Below are positions 10,901 to 22,829 of a DNA stretch of 64,000 bases, piece by piece. The translations under genes and the position numbers were made by a program. Within the stretch, counting starts at the first letter, position 1, and each line of letters opens with the position of its first letter. Source of the stretch: Chrysoporthe austroafricana (taxonomy: Eukaryota > Ascomycota > Sordariomycetes > Diaporthales > Cryphonectriaceae); assembly GCA_001051155.2 (NCBI GenBank), contig JYIP02000001.1, positions 4,154,001 to 4,218,000 on the forward strand. Reading direction: 5' to 3'. A model generated the notes under the pieces. The model saw only the letters and a list, made by a program, of their open reading frames with translations. It was not told where the DNA came from and did not search any database.

Positions 10901-12492
10901 GCCAGCGGAAGACGTCCTGGTTCGCCACACCGTACAAGTGACGGGGATCGAACTCGCCGGTGTTAGCGTTGTAGAAATCATTTGACAGGATCATCTCGTT
11001 CCACATCTCGACCCAGTCCGTTGGCAAGTCGTAGCCAGCCTCGAGGTTCCCACTCATGCCCAGAAAGCGCGTCAAGAAACGATATACAGAGTAGTGAAAG
11101 GCTCCAGCATCAAGAGCGCTGTTGCCCGGGTCTCGAAGGAAGTAGTTGCTACTAGTCTCGTTCCAGGTCAGGGTCTCGGCCGTTGCCATGTCGCCAACCC
11201 ACATATCAAGTGAACGGCCACGGCCCACCCAGATAGATCCGAGAGTGTTGCCAGATGTGATCTCGCCCACCAGCATGAAGTTCGTCTTGTTGTACTGGTT
11301 CGCACACTCGCGCATTTTCGAGGAGAATGAGGCTTGGGCATCGACCGTCACCTGCATAGCTTTGTCCACCCGGAACCCATCGATATCGAGCGCAGCGATC
11401 GTCATGCATGAGAACCTCTCGAGACGTTCACGTACGGGCGAATACCACTCACGCAGACGGTCTTGGACGGAGGCGAATTTGGAAAGCTGGCGCTCCCAGT
11501 CGGGAAACACACCGAAGGCCTCAACGTCACCATATTGGTCGAAGTCGCTGTCGTAGCATCCCACGAGCTTGTCCGAACTGTTGAAATCGACTAACTCGCC
11601 AGTCTCGTACCAGAACGTAGGATAATCGCATGTGTCGTTGTACGTGTTGCCAAAATCAAAATCGAGGTACTGCCTGGACGTCTTCCACTCGACCTTGTGT
11701 TCGTCGACGGTGAAGGGCGCACTTTCATTGAGATAGCCCTCGAAGCCAATCAGGTCGCCAAGGCTGAATCGCATGACATGTGAGAAGCTGTGAAGATGAT
11801 ATTTGGGGGGGGGGGGTATCTACTTACGTGGCCATCGTGTTATCAAGAATGACGTACATGCCGCGGGCGTGAATCTCGTCCACGGTATCCTGCCACATCG
11901 TCACATTGCCGAAGTGCTTATCGAGCAGCGTCAAGTCGAGCGGCTGGCAAATTTTGTCAGCACGAGAATCAAGACCGGCCTCATCCTCTTATAAACCTAC
12001 CGAATATGCGTCCGCGCCCCACGGTTGGTTGATGAAAGGTGACCCAGCCAGGTAGATGCCCTTTTTTTTTCTTCTGGTCAGCAAGGAACCCGTCGCGGAG
12101 AAGCAGACGTGAAGAGGAGGTCGTGTGCGCACCTTGATGCCCATACCGGCGATATAGTCTAAAGAGTCTATTAATCCCTGTAGATCACCGCCGTTGCGGA
12201 TCTGGGTGGCCATCATATCGGTCTCGAAGAGCGTCCCGTTGGCATTGTCGTTCGTTGGATCGCCATTGACGAAACGGTCCATGAACACCGTATAGAAGGG
12301 AAACCTCCAGTTGTCTGGGGACTTGTGGTAAACATGATCGGTTCGTTCTTCTATCCAGTAGTCGAGGGGATTCGTTGCCGTCGTGTTCGCATTAAGATTA
12401 TATTCTGACTCGGAAGCGTCGTACTTCAGGCCGTGAACGAGGGTAGTACAGCAGAAAAGAGTGATGGCCGGTAGCCGCGAAAGGGAAAACAT
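4955..12492 (-). CDS. ags1: Cell-wall alpha-1,3-glucan synthase
   Basis: Six exons (12492-12133, 12060-12001, 11943-11828, 11763-6394, 6312-5936, 5880-4955) give 2402 aa, the usual size. In order: signal peptide (LPAITLFCCTTLVHG); an extracellular GH13 amylase-like domain (about 50-560) with DGFRVDKA, GEITSG and NQDVFRW supplying the likely Asp/Glu/Asp triad; a beta-rich spacer; one transmembrane helix near 1070; a cytoplasmic GT5 glycogen-synthase-like domain (about 1160-1690) with KIGGLG and EPFGLVAVEFG; a Ser/Pro-rich linker; and a C-terminal multi-pass region beginning near 1970 that is proposed to form the export channel. The enzyme makes alpha-1,3-glucan at the plasma membrane. Intron phases agree across all junctions. 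Intron 1 (12132-12061) ends in an A-rich AAG. A second possible ATG at 12507 adds five residues. It is divergent from an amylase-like gene. Confidence 0.96.
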
Positions 12493-15400
12493 CGTCACCA
12501 CCACCACCGCAGCTCACCTGTGGTGAGGAACTGATAGAGGAGCCAACAGCAAAAAGAATGACCGGATGCCTATAGAGACATAACTCGATGCTGTCCTCCA
12601 ACAATACAAGAGCGACTAGAGAGAGTGACGATGGCAGCCACAGAGCGAAAAGAGACAAGACGATAGAAAGGGAAAGACGGCAAGATGTCGGGATGGCGCC
12701 GGATAGGCACAGAAGTCCACGGTTAGCCCTACGACCGGGACCCTCGCGAAGAGGGGCCGTTTTTGATGCTGCGACGCCCAGCAGGGGGTTTGGCCATGGT
12801 GGATAGTAGAGAGCCTCTGGCATCCTGCTGAGGCACGTCCGTACAGAGTACAGTACCGTCACTGTTTACATCGGGCTGAGCTAAACTTAGCTTAGACACA
12901 CCCGGTGCCCACGACATGGGATGACAGATTGCCCTCAGCCACACAAGGACGTTGGTTCTTGGTGGGCGGAAAAGGGGGACGGGGTACACGGATTCTGTCC
13001 GTGACAAGCTGGTGGGGTTGAAGGTGCTGGGACCGGGCGTGGTGAGAGACGCGCGCGCGCGCGTACCCCATAGTAGGATGTAGCTCTTGAGGCGGCGGGT
13101 GGAGGTGGTGTCGACATCTGCGCCCCTGGCCGTGATGAGTGAGGTACCTACCACGCCTACCTACATAGGACCAGGGACGTTGTGGCTCGCCGGTTCGGTT
13201 CGCGAGGGCCCAGAGCAGGCCCCATCCCAAGCCCTTGTTGATCGTGATCTTCAGCCTCTGTCGTTGGCTGCAGGTGCCTGCAATATCCATCCTTGCAGAC
13301 CCAAGATATCCACCCACCTGCTCCCATACAACGTAGTATGCAGTATCCCAGTACCCAGCAGTGGCCATTCCGTTGCGCTGGATTCAACGAGTGGGCTCTC
13401 ATTGCAGACAGGATGAGCACTATGGTCGGCAGAAGCTTGGCGTCTGGCTGCTAGACATGCGCGCCCCACAGGCCCGGCTGCTGGAGCCCTCGAACGATGG
13501 TGCTGTCGGGGGGGGGGACATGACAGTACTATGTACCGGGGTCACGATGCCTCCGGAGCCCTCGCGCAGGCGCAAGCGACTGGACCTCGCAGGACGGACC
13601 ACACGCACACCACCGGCGCCCGCGAGGTGGTGTGTAATCGCCCACCCTCTCCCGGTGTTAGCTCGGGTGAGGACTGTGTAAAGGCGAGTGCTCGCCCTCC
13701 CCTCCGACAGTCCTGCATACTGTCCCGACAAGGACGGCGCGTCTGGACGCGCAAGACGTACCCACAGGGTTGCGCTGCCAACGCAAGCTGGCCCGTGTGG
13801 GACAAGTCGTCAGCGGCGGCGGGCAGGAACAGACAGGCACACGAGCAGACGTACAGCGCTGGAGACACACACACACACACAGAGCACAGGGCCTCCTGGG
13901 AGGGGCCCAGTAGCCGGAGAGGCTGCGCCGGGGGGGTGGCGGAAGAGGTGAGCTCGGTGAGGCGTGGTCGAAATGCGAGTGAAATGAGGGCCATGCCTCC
14001 ATGCCTCGCAACGTGGGCGAGGATGGAGCCTCAGGCCCTTTCGGGCAAAGCGCCAGGGCCAGATGCAGCTGGCCGTGGGCACCTCCCTGCAGCAGGGCCA
14101 AGCCTCAAGATACGAGGTGCCTGCGACGTCGGGTAGACCCCTGCTCGAGGGCGGAGCCTCAGCAGGGGCCTGCAGCCACTGGGATCGCCAATCGAGGAGG
14201 GCAGCTACCCGAAGCGGATACTCCTATCGCCGTGGTGGCGCAATAAGGTTATCGAGCCCCATGCTCGAGTCCACGGCCCCTGTCGCCGGCGGGCTAAGAA
14301 TGGCAGCACGTACTCCAGTACGGTCAGTACAGTCCGTACCGCGGCCGTGCGTGGGTACGTGGCCCGTAAAAGACGAGACCGCAGAGGGGGATCGCGGTAT
14401 CCACGCCTGTTCGGCACCCCTTCCCCCGACTGCCAAGTGCTAAAAGTGCTAGTTTTGGCATCAGACTCCATCTTTTGGCGAGTCGCGAACTTTCTCATCG
14501 CCTCCTCCGCCATTCGCCAGCATCACCCTACGAGTCAGGAAAACGGTGCTGCCGTCTGCTAGTACCAGCACAGTAAAACCGACCCCTTCTGCCCCTGAAC
14601 TAGACTCCCACGGGTCGCAGCGGCCGCCGGGGGGGGGGGGCGGGCACCAGCTCCCACCCCATCCTCACCGTCGTCGACGCTGACATCGACCAGCCGCCGC
14701 CGGTGCCAGAGATTTCGACCAGCCAGGGCGAGCGTGCCGATCTCGATCCCACGCCCTTATCGTGCGGAAGGGGGGACGGGGAAGAAGGGGGGGTTGTGTT
14801 CACGATAGGGTGCGGTCATGCCACTGGTTGTGCGAGGCTGCTAGGACAAGCAGGCATGATACTACACCGATAAGAGGTCGCCTGCGAGACGCGCACCCGC
14901 CGCTCCTGCACAAGAAAAGGGTGAAGATGAAAAACTGGGCCGGCCGCAGACATGGCACAGGGGCTCAACCTGGCCCTCCTGCGCCATCCAACGGAGTTTG
15001 TCGTCTGGCCCCCCCATCTCAGGATCGCTGGCTGCATAGTACGTACCGCTGCAATTTCTCGATACGATCTTTACTGCCGCGGCACGCTTTGCTCGTCTGT
15101 TCCAGCTCTCTGGGGCCCGGTGCCTGGGCACACCATGTAATTACCACAGCAGTACTCACCATACCGTACCCAGCAGTAGCGGTAGACAGGTGGTCCGGCC
15201 TGGTGCCCGCCCTTGCCCGTCGGAGACAAGCTTCTCGAAATTTCTGCCCCATCTCGGCGCCCTCCAGCCAGAGGGAGGGCCTCGCCGGCCGAGTTCTGTC
15301 CAGGTCCATCCATGGACCGGTCGACGAGCTATTCGGACAGGCTAAATTGGTTTTTCTGCTGGCGGCCGTGAAGGCGACCAACGACCGCGGCGGCGTCGAG

Positions 15401-15865
15401 TCGGAAGGCGGCCGCCACCGGCTGGCCAGAAATGGACCGACCGGCTCGCTAGAAATGGGATTTTCCTGAGCCTTGACTAAACTTCGCCCGGATACGACGG
15501 CCCATATAGATGGGCCCCTGGCCATCCCGGGGCCCCGGCGAAGGAGAGCCAATCTCCCTAGGGAACCACCTAACAGCCATCCAATTCATTCAACCTCCTC
15601 CACAGGTTGTGGATTGTCGGTCCTCACTTGACACCTCCTAGCCTCACTCCAGTCATTCATTTGCCTGTTGGTCCTACCATCTGGGGAAACAAGGAGCGGC
15701 CTCGTCTCCTTTAACTTCTATACCCTCGTTTCAAACCTCTTTCGGCGGCCACTATCCCACAGGAGAGGTGGAGGCGCTGATACGTGCTTGCTGGCGTGTC
15801 TCTCATTACGCGTTCAACTTCACTGAATCCAGTCTCTCGTTATTCTTAAACATCTTCAAGGCACC
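12493..15865. promoter_or_regulatory. Shared divergent spacer of the alpha-glucan gene pair
   Basis: This 3.4-kb region lies between the divergent starts of the glucan synthase and the GPI-anchored amylase-like gene, so it holds both promoters. It contains mononucleotide G runs (near 13509 and 14628), an alternating CG tract near 13051-13062, a CA microsatellite near 13866-13880 and many short palindromes such as GTAC clusters at 14310-14345. No frame in it has a credible domain or repeats the composition of the neighbouring genes, so I call no gene. No individual factor-binding site can be assigned with confidence. Confidence 0.5.
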
Positions 15866-17633
15866 ATGATCGCTGCGTCACTCGCTTTCGCAGCCGCCAC
15901 GGCCCTTTTTGGCGCTTCGAACGCTGCCACTACGGAGGAATGGAAGGCGAGATCCATCTACCAGGTGGTGGTCGACCGCTTCGCGAAGACTGACGGGTCG
16001 ACGACGGACGCGTGCGACGAGCTGTACCTCTTCTGCAATGGAACTTGGACCGGTCTCATCAACCATCTGGACTACATCCAGGGTAAGAAGCCATGACCTA
16101 CGTCTCCTGCGTACTTACCCGAAAGGGAATATGGAAATATAGTGCTGACGCGAGCGTGCACGTCCAGGCATGGGCTTCACGGCCGTCCAGATCAGCCCCG
16201 TCATTCACAACATCGAGAATGACACCATTGTTGGCGATGCCTACCACGGCTACTGGCAGGATGACCTGTACGCCCTCAACGAGCACTTCGGCACTGCGGA
16301 TGAGCTCCAGAAGCTGTCCGATGAGCTTCACAACCGTGGCATGTACTTCCTGGTCGACGTCGTCGTCAACAACATGGCCCAGGCCTTCAACAACACGTAC
16401 CCGCCGCCACTTGACTACGCTCTCATCGAACCCTTTGACAACTCGGACTACTACCACCCGTACTGCAACGTGACCGAGTGGGACAACGCTACCAACTACC
16501 AGGACTGCTGGCTGTACCCTCTGGGTGTCGCGCTGGCTGATCTTGACACCGAGTCCTCCACCGTTGTGGACATGTTCGGCACCTGGATCAAGGGGCTTGT
16601 GTCCAACTATTCCATCGACGGCATTCGTATCGACGCTGCCAAGCACGTCGACAACGACTTCCTGCCCACCTTCGTCTCCAACGCCGGAGTCTACGCTCTG
16701 GGTGAGGTGCTGACTGGTGTGGTCTCGGACTTCTGCCCGTACCAGACTGACGGACTGCTCCCCGGTATGCCCAACTACCTCGAGTACTACCAGATCATCG
16801 ATGCGTTCAACGGCGGTGCGATGACCGAAATTGACACGATGCGCAACGATGCGCGCGATGCCTGTAATGACACCGCCGCGCTGGGCTCGTTCGCTGAGAA
16901 CCACGATATGCCTCGGTTTGCTTACTACAACGACGACATGGCGCTCGCCAAGAACGCCATGGCCTACATCATCCTCAACGACGGTATTCCTCTGGGTACG
17001 TATTCTGCTTTAGACCATGTAGTCCATTACACCCGGCAAGCTCTTCAACTAACACCACCGTGTCCAGTCTACCAAGGCCAAGAGCAGCACTACAACGGCG
17101 GCGAGACCCCTCTCAACCGTGAGGCCGTCTGGCTGTCCGGATACAACACCTCGGCTGAGCTGTACCTGACCGCCAAGAAGCTCAACACGGCCCGCAACTA
17201 CCTGATCAACCAGACCGCCTCGGCCTCGACCACCTACATCGGCTCGCAGGCGCAGTCGCTCCACGTCGACACCAACCACCTCTGCCAGGTCAAGGGCCCC
17301 ACCGGGTACCAGATCGTCTCGTGCATCGTCAACCTGAGCAGCTCGGGAACTAGCTACACCCTGTCGATTGGCGGCTTCGAGGCCGGCGACGCTGTCGTCG
17401 AGCTGCTCAGCTGCACGACCAGCACGGCCGACTCCAGCGGCAACGTCACGATGTACATGGACAAGGGCCAGCCGATGGCGTACATCCTGCAGAGCCACCT
17501 GAACGCCACGGGGCTGTGCAGCACGACGGAGGACGCGGCGACCGCGGCGAAGAAGGATGCCGCGGTCGGCGTGAGGAGCAGCCTGTCGCTGCTCGCGGGT
17601 GCTGTGGTCGCGGCGGTGATGCTGACCATGTAA
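15866..17633 (+). CDS. GPI-anchored GH13 amylase / alpha-glucanotransferase-like enzyme (AmyD/AgtA type)
   Basis: Three exons (15866-16082, 16168-16995, 17068-17633), 536 aa. It has a signal peptide (ASLAFAAATALFGASNA) and the fungal alpha-amylase fold: region II DGIRIDAAKH (nucleophile Asp), region III LGEVLTG (acid Glu) and region IV ENHDMPRF (third Asp). Region I reads LVDVVVNN, where secreted amylases have His at the last position. The same His-to-Asn change is described for AgtA-type enzymes, which transfer alpha-glucan chains rather than degrade starch. The C-terminus ends in a hydrophobic tail (SLLAGAVVAAVMLTM) after a small-residue region, which indicates a GPI anchor. The second intron is 72 bp, a multiple of 3 without a stop, but removing it restores the conserved GIPLVYQGQEQ. 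Beside glucan synthase, it probably shapes or primes alpha-glucan at the wall; the exact activity is inferred. Confidence 0.9.
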
Positions 17634-19945
17634 GAAGGGAAGGTGGGAGATGGAGGGGGGAGAGGAGAAGATAGCATAATTTCACGGTCCTGGGCTTTGA
17701 TTCTGAGACTAGAATGTACTACTGTTCTGATCCCGTACATTCGTCTCAAGCGTTTTGTGTCATAAAAGGGTTATAATCTCGGCGTAACTTCATTCCCTCT
17801 CGAGAAAATAAATATACCATACTAGCATCTAAAGCTCCTGTGTTACTTGGGCGATGTTTTGGCGTCTCTGTCTGGCGAAGATGTTGGAAAGGTTCCCGAA
17901 TCCAGGTATGTTGACCCCATACATACATACCTCGAGTTAGGCATGCGGTCCCGGAATTCCGCGCTGGCCTCCGCTCCCCTCCCTCCCCCGTTCCCCATCT
18001 GCAACCCTCATCAACACCCAAGCCCTACCTAATGAGCAGCGACTGAGCATTCAATTGCAGGACCGTCCAGACCTCCAACCCGAGAGATGAGGTCAAAAGG
18101 GTTAGGGCGCATTAGTCATCTGTATGAATCCCATGTGTGTCAGCTTGTCAGCCTTATGCAAGTAATCCGCCTGGATTGTGTCGTCTCGGGTCGCGGCACG
18201 GGTGCTGTAACATGCATGGATGGCGGGGGCCACAGCGCGCGCACGTGCTGGATGGGATCTCCAGCGGCTCCCTGCAGATCGACGCCGTCCACCGGTTCCG
18301 ACGGCAATGTGCCCTGGGCTGTTGGCTGCGGCTTGCGGAGACTGTTTCTCCTGCTGCTGTTGCCCGCGCAAGGGCAGGGCTGATGATCTCTGAAGTCTGC
18401 GGGGTCTCGTGGGAAGCGGCTGGTCGTCCGGCGGCCGAGGTCAGATCCTCCGCCATCGCTTCACCCACCCACATTATCCCCCCCCCCCCGGCCCCGAGTT
18501 TACCCTCAATGCCCGAAAATATCGACGGCCAGTGGTGCTTGTAAGTGATCAACATCTTGCCGTTCCAGCATGGCCAAGTTCAGGTTTGGGTTTACGTCCA
18601 GACGGTCATAAGGACCAGAAATCACCACCAGGGTACCGACTCAAGGCATCCAGACACTAACGTCGGTATCCTAGGGACAGCGGTCCTAAAATCTAGAATA
18701 TCTCTTGTATCAATTTTGCTCTAGGACTTGGAGGGGTGCTCTCGCAAGCGGTGCTTCTAGGATTATCAGGCCTGACGAGAGGTTGAACATGAGGGCAAAC
18801 TGGTCGCACGATAATCGTCAGTACGCAGCGTACAGCAGGATCTCATCACGGGAGTAATGGTCCTGGAGCCTTGTTGATCGGCCTCGCAAATAGTATCATA
18901 AGTAGACAAATGAGATGTAATTGTGCTTCCTTTCAAAGCGCTTCGCATCTCGGTGATTTCTTGCTTAAACCGTAAGAGAAGCCCGGGGGCGGGTGGAGGA
19001 AAGAGTCCGTTCTCTCTGTTCTGTAAGAGCGGCAACAATACACCACAATTTCACATAATAATACCTCAAACATATCCTAATTGTCTTTTAAGAAATAAGG
19101 GATTAGAATTACAGTCTCTCCTGGGCAATTCGAAACATGATGTCTGGTAAATCTATGCAGCGTGAAATGGGATCTGCGGTCCATTGTTTTTCTTCTCCGC
19201 CGCTACGAAGCATGCATGTTTCTCAGTCAGGAGCCCATTATTCTACTCAAATAGATGGACTGGAATTCGGTGCTTTTAATTATGTACGGGGTTGCCTTTT
19301 CTGATTATAATACTATGCTGACTACTAGGCTTCCTACCAAGCCCGTCCCGATAGACACGTAGTCTCGCTAATCCGGGAAGCTTAGTCACAGAGGAGACAT
19401 TGACACTATATTCGATTTCACGCTATTACGCACAGGAAGGCCCCTTCCTCCCAAACCACAGCTGGATCGACGAGATACCCATTCCAGAATGAATAACCAA
19501 GCATGAAGACAGAGATTGGTGGCATAATTGGGATAGCTAGTAAGCAGATCGTGGATTAGAGGCCTTGAAACTTGGGTGCATTAGCACAGGTATCAAACCA
19601 AATCTGCACGCAAGGTCGAAGATCGATGTGAGCCCCGTGTGGTCTGCAGAAGCAGAGAAGCATTTTTGGTAGTTGAGGCACAAGAAGCCTAAGTACCTGA
19701 GTAGGCACATAAACAAGCCTTGCGTTGTCGAGGACGTCAGTTGGCTACTAGTGGCTAGTGGCTTGTGCAGCCGCTACGTATAAGACGTACGCTACGTATA
19801 AGACGTCACACATAGATAGTCGCGGGCTACAAAAAGCAGAGAGGACGATTTTCAACATTAACCTTTCTGAAACATTTGGATCAGTCTAAGTTCAATTGAC
19901 TTCCTCAACCACTAGTTGAACCCGTGACAACGACAGCACTTCACA
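17634..19945. other. Gene-free spacer
   Basis: This is 2.3 kb with no supported gene. It contains a run of ten or more C near 18480 and becomes AT-richer from about 18660 to 19900. An exact 18-bp tandem duplication lies at 19772-19807. The last 100 bp form the promoter of the OsmC-like gene. Confidence 0.5.
19772..19807 (+). repeat. 18-bp tandem duplication upstream of the OsmC-like gene
   Basis: CGCTACGTATAAGACGTA occurs twice in direct succession (19772-19789 and 19790-19807; the last base of copy 2 differs). Each copy contains TACGTA and GACGT. It lies about 140 bp before the start codon, so it could be a promoter element. This is inference. Confidence 0.6.
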
Positions 19946-20500
19946 ATGGCCTCCATACGCACAGCCCTCCTGCGGCACGCTGCCCGCCCGTCCCTCCCCG
20001 GGCTGGAGGCCCTCAACCGGGCGGCGCCGGTCGCAGCCCGGCGCGCCCTCAACACCTCGACCGCGCCCGTACTCTACTCCGCCCGCGCCCGCGTCGTCGG
20101 CGCACGCACGGGCCATGTCGAGGCCGACGACCTGAACGTGGACCTGACCATGGCCAAGACGCTCGGCGGGACCGGCGACAGGGGCAAGACGAACCCGGAG
20201 GAGCTCTTCGCGGCGGGCTACGGGGCGTGCTTCCAGAGCGCCATGAACGCGAGCGCCGCGAGTCTGGGGATCAGGATGCCCGGGAGGAAGGAGGACAGCG
20301 TGGTGGACGCGACGGTGCACCTGGTGGGGGACATGAAGAAGCTGGATATGGGGATCCGGGTGGATATGAAGGTCCGCGTGAAGGGGCTGGACAGGTCGGA
20401 GGTCGAGAAGGTGGTGGCGAAGGCGGAGGAGGTGTGTCCGTACAGCAGGGCGACAAGAGGCAATGTGCAGACGAGGATCGAGATTGTTGATGAGTTGTGA
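19946..20500 (+). CDS. OsmC/Ohr-family organic hydroperoxide reductase, probably mitochondrial
   Basis: Single exon, 184 aa. The first 40 or so residues are rich in Arg, Ala and Ser and lack acidic residues apart from one Glu (MASIRTALLRHAARP...AARRALNTST), typical of a mitochondrial import signal. The rest matches the Ohr subfamily: NPEELFAAGYGACF with the peroxidatic Cys at 95, and EEVCPYSRAT with the resolving Cys at 164. These thiols reduce organic peroxides at the expense of a dithiol donor. The length equals a bacterial Ohr plus the presequence. The start ATG lies in a good context (CACAATGGCC). Confidence 0.93.
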   Translation: MASIRTALLRHAARPSLPGLEALNRAAPVAARRALNTSTAPVLYSARARVVGARTGHVEADDLNVDLTMAKTLGGTGDRGKTNPEELFAAGYGACFQSAMNASAASLGIRMPGRKEDSVVDATVHLVGDMKKLDMGIRVDMKVRVKGLDRSEVEKVVAKAEEVCPYSRATRGNVQTRIEIVDEL

Positions 20501-21032
20501 GGCAGTATTAGAAAGAAAAGGGCTAATAGAGGGAGGTCCTTCTCGACCGTTAATTAATGTAGGCATCGAAAAAAACAAAGAAGGCCAAGATGGTATTGAG
20601 GACTTCCGTGATCCGCACCATGTGTTTTAAGGGATCCAGAATCTGATTCTGGAGATACACTTTCTTACGCGTGTTTTCCTCACTATTCTATCCTGGCCCT
20701 CCTGGCCATCTCCTGGCAGAACACCAGAAGTTCTTGTTGAGACAGCGTACTCCAGAACTCCAGGCCGATATAAAGTTTAGTACCTGAAAGAAAGGAAAAA
20801 AAAGGAGGAAAAGAAAAGGAAACAGAACAAGGAAAAGACGAAAAAGGAAAAGAAAAGAAAAAACCCTCCGGCCATCAAAGCACTGTTAAGGCCAAGCTTT
20901 TGGCCATATTTGCGACTCCATGCCTCCCTTTTGACTTCGCCTCGTTCGTCAACCTGGTGTTGTTCGGGTCCACCAGCACCCGTGCGATTTCCTTGAGACA
21001 TCGGGTGACAAACGAGGAGCCCAGGTTGCCTG
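20501..21032. other. Convergent intergenic region with A/G tract
   Basis: This spacer lies between the OsmC-like gene and the next gene on the minus strand. A purine tract of about 75 bp (20787-20862, almost entirely A and G) dominates it. No gene is seen. Confidence 0.6.
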
Positions 21033-22510
21033 TCAACCCTGCGCACCCTCCTGGCTGGCCTGTGCACCAGTCGCAGATGCAGACGCAGATGCAGATGCAC
21101 CACGCAATCCCGCACTCGCTGCGCTCTCACCGACCTTAACCTCGTCCTCCGGAACACCAATCGCCACACTCGCCACGCTTCCACTAGTGCTCAACATGCT
21201 GGTGACCCTTTCGTTCCTCGGACGTGCGATACTCGCTCCTCCGGTGGACGCAACATTCACACTGGCCGTAGTACTAACACTCTCGCTCCGTGGTCGTGTG
21301 CTCGCATCACTCGCCCTCCTCTCGCGCATCATGCGCTCTAGATCGCGGATGCGCCGCTTCAGAGCCTCGTTCTCGCGTTTCACACTCTCAAGCTCCTGTC
21401 TGTAGAAAGCCGTCTCCTCGTATCGCGTTGTCGCGGGTATCATGGATGGCGACATGTGATCGGCGCCAGGCGTGGGCGTCGCCGGTGGGATAGAGGTGGG
21501 CCCTGCTGTGGCGGTGACTGGGGACCGGAGGGGGAAGTAGCCTGCGTGTATGGCATCGGCCATGTGCGAGGAGGCCCACGACGAGGTATGAGCGGGCGAG
21601 CTACTCAGACTCTGGCGGGAGTGTGATTGTGTGCTGTTCTGTCGGCTGAGAGCCGTGGCGCCCGGCCTGATGGGCGCAGGAGCGGTGATATTGACGACGG
21701 ATGTGCTTCCAGCAGGACCGCCCACAGCTGAAGCCGAGCCCACCGTCGCCGCTATGCTGCGCGCGCTGGCGCTCGAGCCGCTTCTGTTGTGTCGTCGCCC
21801 GCTGGATGATGGAATGGAGAAGCCGGAGCCGGATAGTAGGTGCTGCCTGCCGTCGGGAATGATAGGAATCTCAGGACCGGAGACAGAGGCGCTCGCAGAG
21901 TTCGAAGAGGCGTTGGACGCGACCGAGGCATTATGGGCTTGACGCAGGAGGTCGAGCTCCCGCGTGAGACGGTTAACCTAGAAGCAAACCATCAGCTATC
22001 ATAGGGTAAGAGTAGAGATTCCACGGGTCCATGTAAACATACCACGGCCTCCTGCTCTTTCTCGAGCTGCTGGTGGAGATCAGCAGCTGTCAGCGGTCTC
22101 GGGTGCCGCACAGGTCCAGGACCCGAAGTCACAGACGATATATCTGCAGAGGGCTGCGCTGATGCAGTGCCCGTAGTCAAGCGAGGGGAAGGGAGAGACG
22201 GTGCGATCGATGCGCCTGTCGTCACAGCATTCAGATTCGAGGGGAGGATGTTGAGGGCGGCTTCTGGAGGCGAGGAGCCCGAGGCGGGGACCGATGGTGG
22301 AGGCATTTGGGCTGATGAGGTTCGTCTGGAGAGAGCGAGGACGCGAGGGGATTCAGGGACCGAGTTGAGGTCGGGCATGATGGGAGAGAGCAGTCCAGAG
22401 AGGGCAGGAGGCACAGAGGGTCCCAAATTGTCAGGGAGAGAGAGAGACTCGATGAGGTCGTGTGTTCTTCGTAGAAGAGCTGGCGATCGCGATGTGGTCG
22501 TGGTGGTAAA
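21033..22510 (-). CDS. Ser/Thr-rich protein with two short coiled coils, 5' exon unresolved
   Basis: Two exons are supported: 22510-22043 and 21977-21033, joined in phase 0 (LEKEQEAV|VNRLTRELDLL). Together they encode about 470 aa. A short coiled coil (DLHQQLEKEQEAVVNRLTREL) is followed by a long Ser/Ala/Thr-rich disordered region and then a second helix with YRQELESVKRENEALKRRIR. The tail is low-complexity (ASASASA). I recognise it as the type of conserved, uncharacterised protein found across filamentous fungi and do not assign a function. The upstream frame closes at a TGA just before an acceptor (CCCGCAG at 22517-22511), so the start codon must be in an upstream exon. A candidate ATG is at 22829 (MPGSLGDH), followed by a strong GTGAGA donor at 22804, but the splicing to 22510 is not settled. 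Confidence 0.6.
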
Positions 22511-22829
22511 CTGCGGGCGGATTCACCGTACAGCGTGAACGAAGGTCAACCCCGCAAGTCACTTGCTGACCGCGGGAGATTTGGTTGCTGCCAGATCATG
22601 GAAGGTAAGGCAAGGGAGGATAGATCTCCTCGCCTGACAAATGAGGAGGTGGTACAGCCGCTGGTGGCTTGAATGAAGTGTTATGCGCACCTCGGGCCAC
22701 ACGACTGTTTGTAGTTCCGAGCTGGTCGTTGGAAGCCAAGACAATGCATAGTTGCCGTACCATAGCAGCTGGCAGTAGCGGGGCCTCTTGGGTAGCATTC
22801 TCACCGTGATCGCCTAGGGACCCTGGCAT

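Noticed and set aside
13531..14136. 201-codon plus-strand frame in the same spacer
   Set aside because: It runs through a CA microsatellite (THTHT) and G-rich sequence; chance frame.
14762..15469. 235-codon plus-strand frame in the alpha-glucan spacer
   Set aside because: Its composition is irregular (Arg/Pro/Ser/His), it has no domain, hydrophobic core or splice context, and overlapping frames of similar length exist on the other strand.
22559..22804. 81-codon minus-strand frame (MRMLPKRPRYC...) upstream of the Ser-rich gene
   Set aside because: It overlaps the alternative frame from 22829 and cannot be joined in phase to the conserved exon at 22510.
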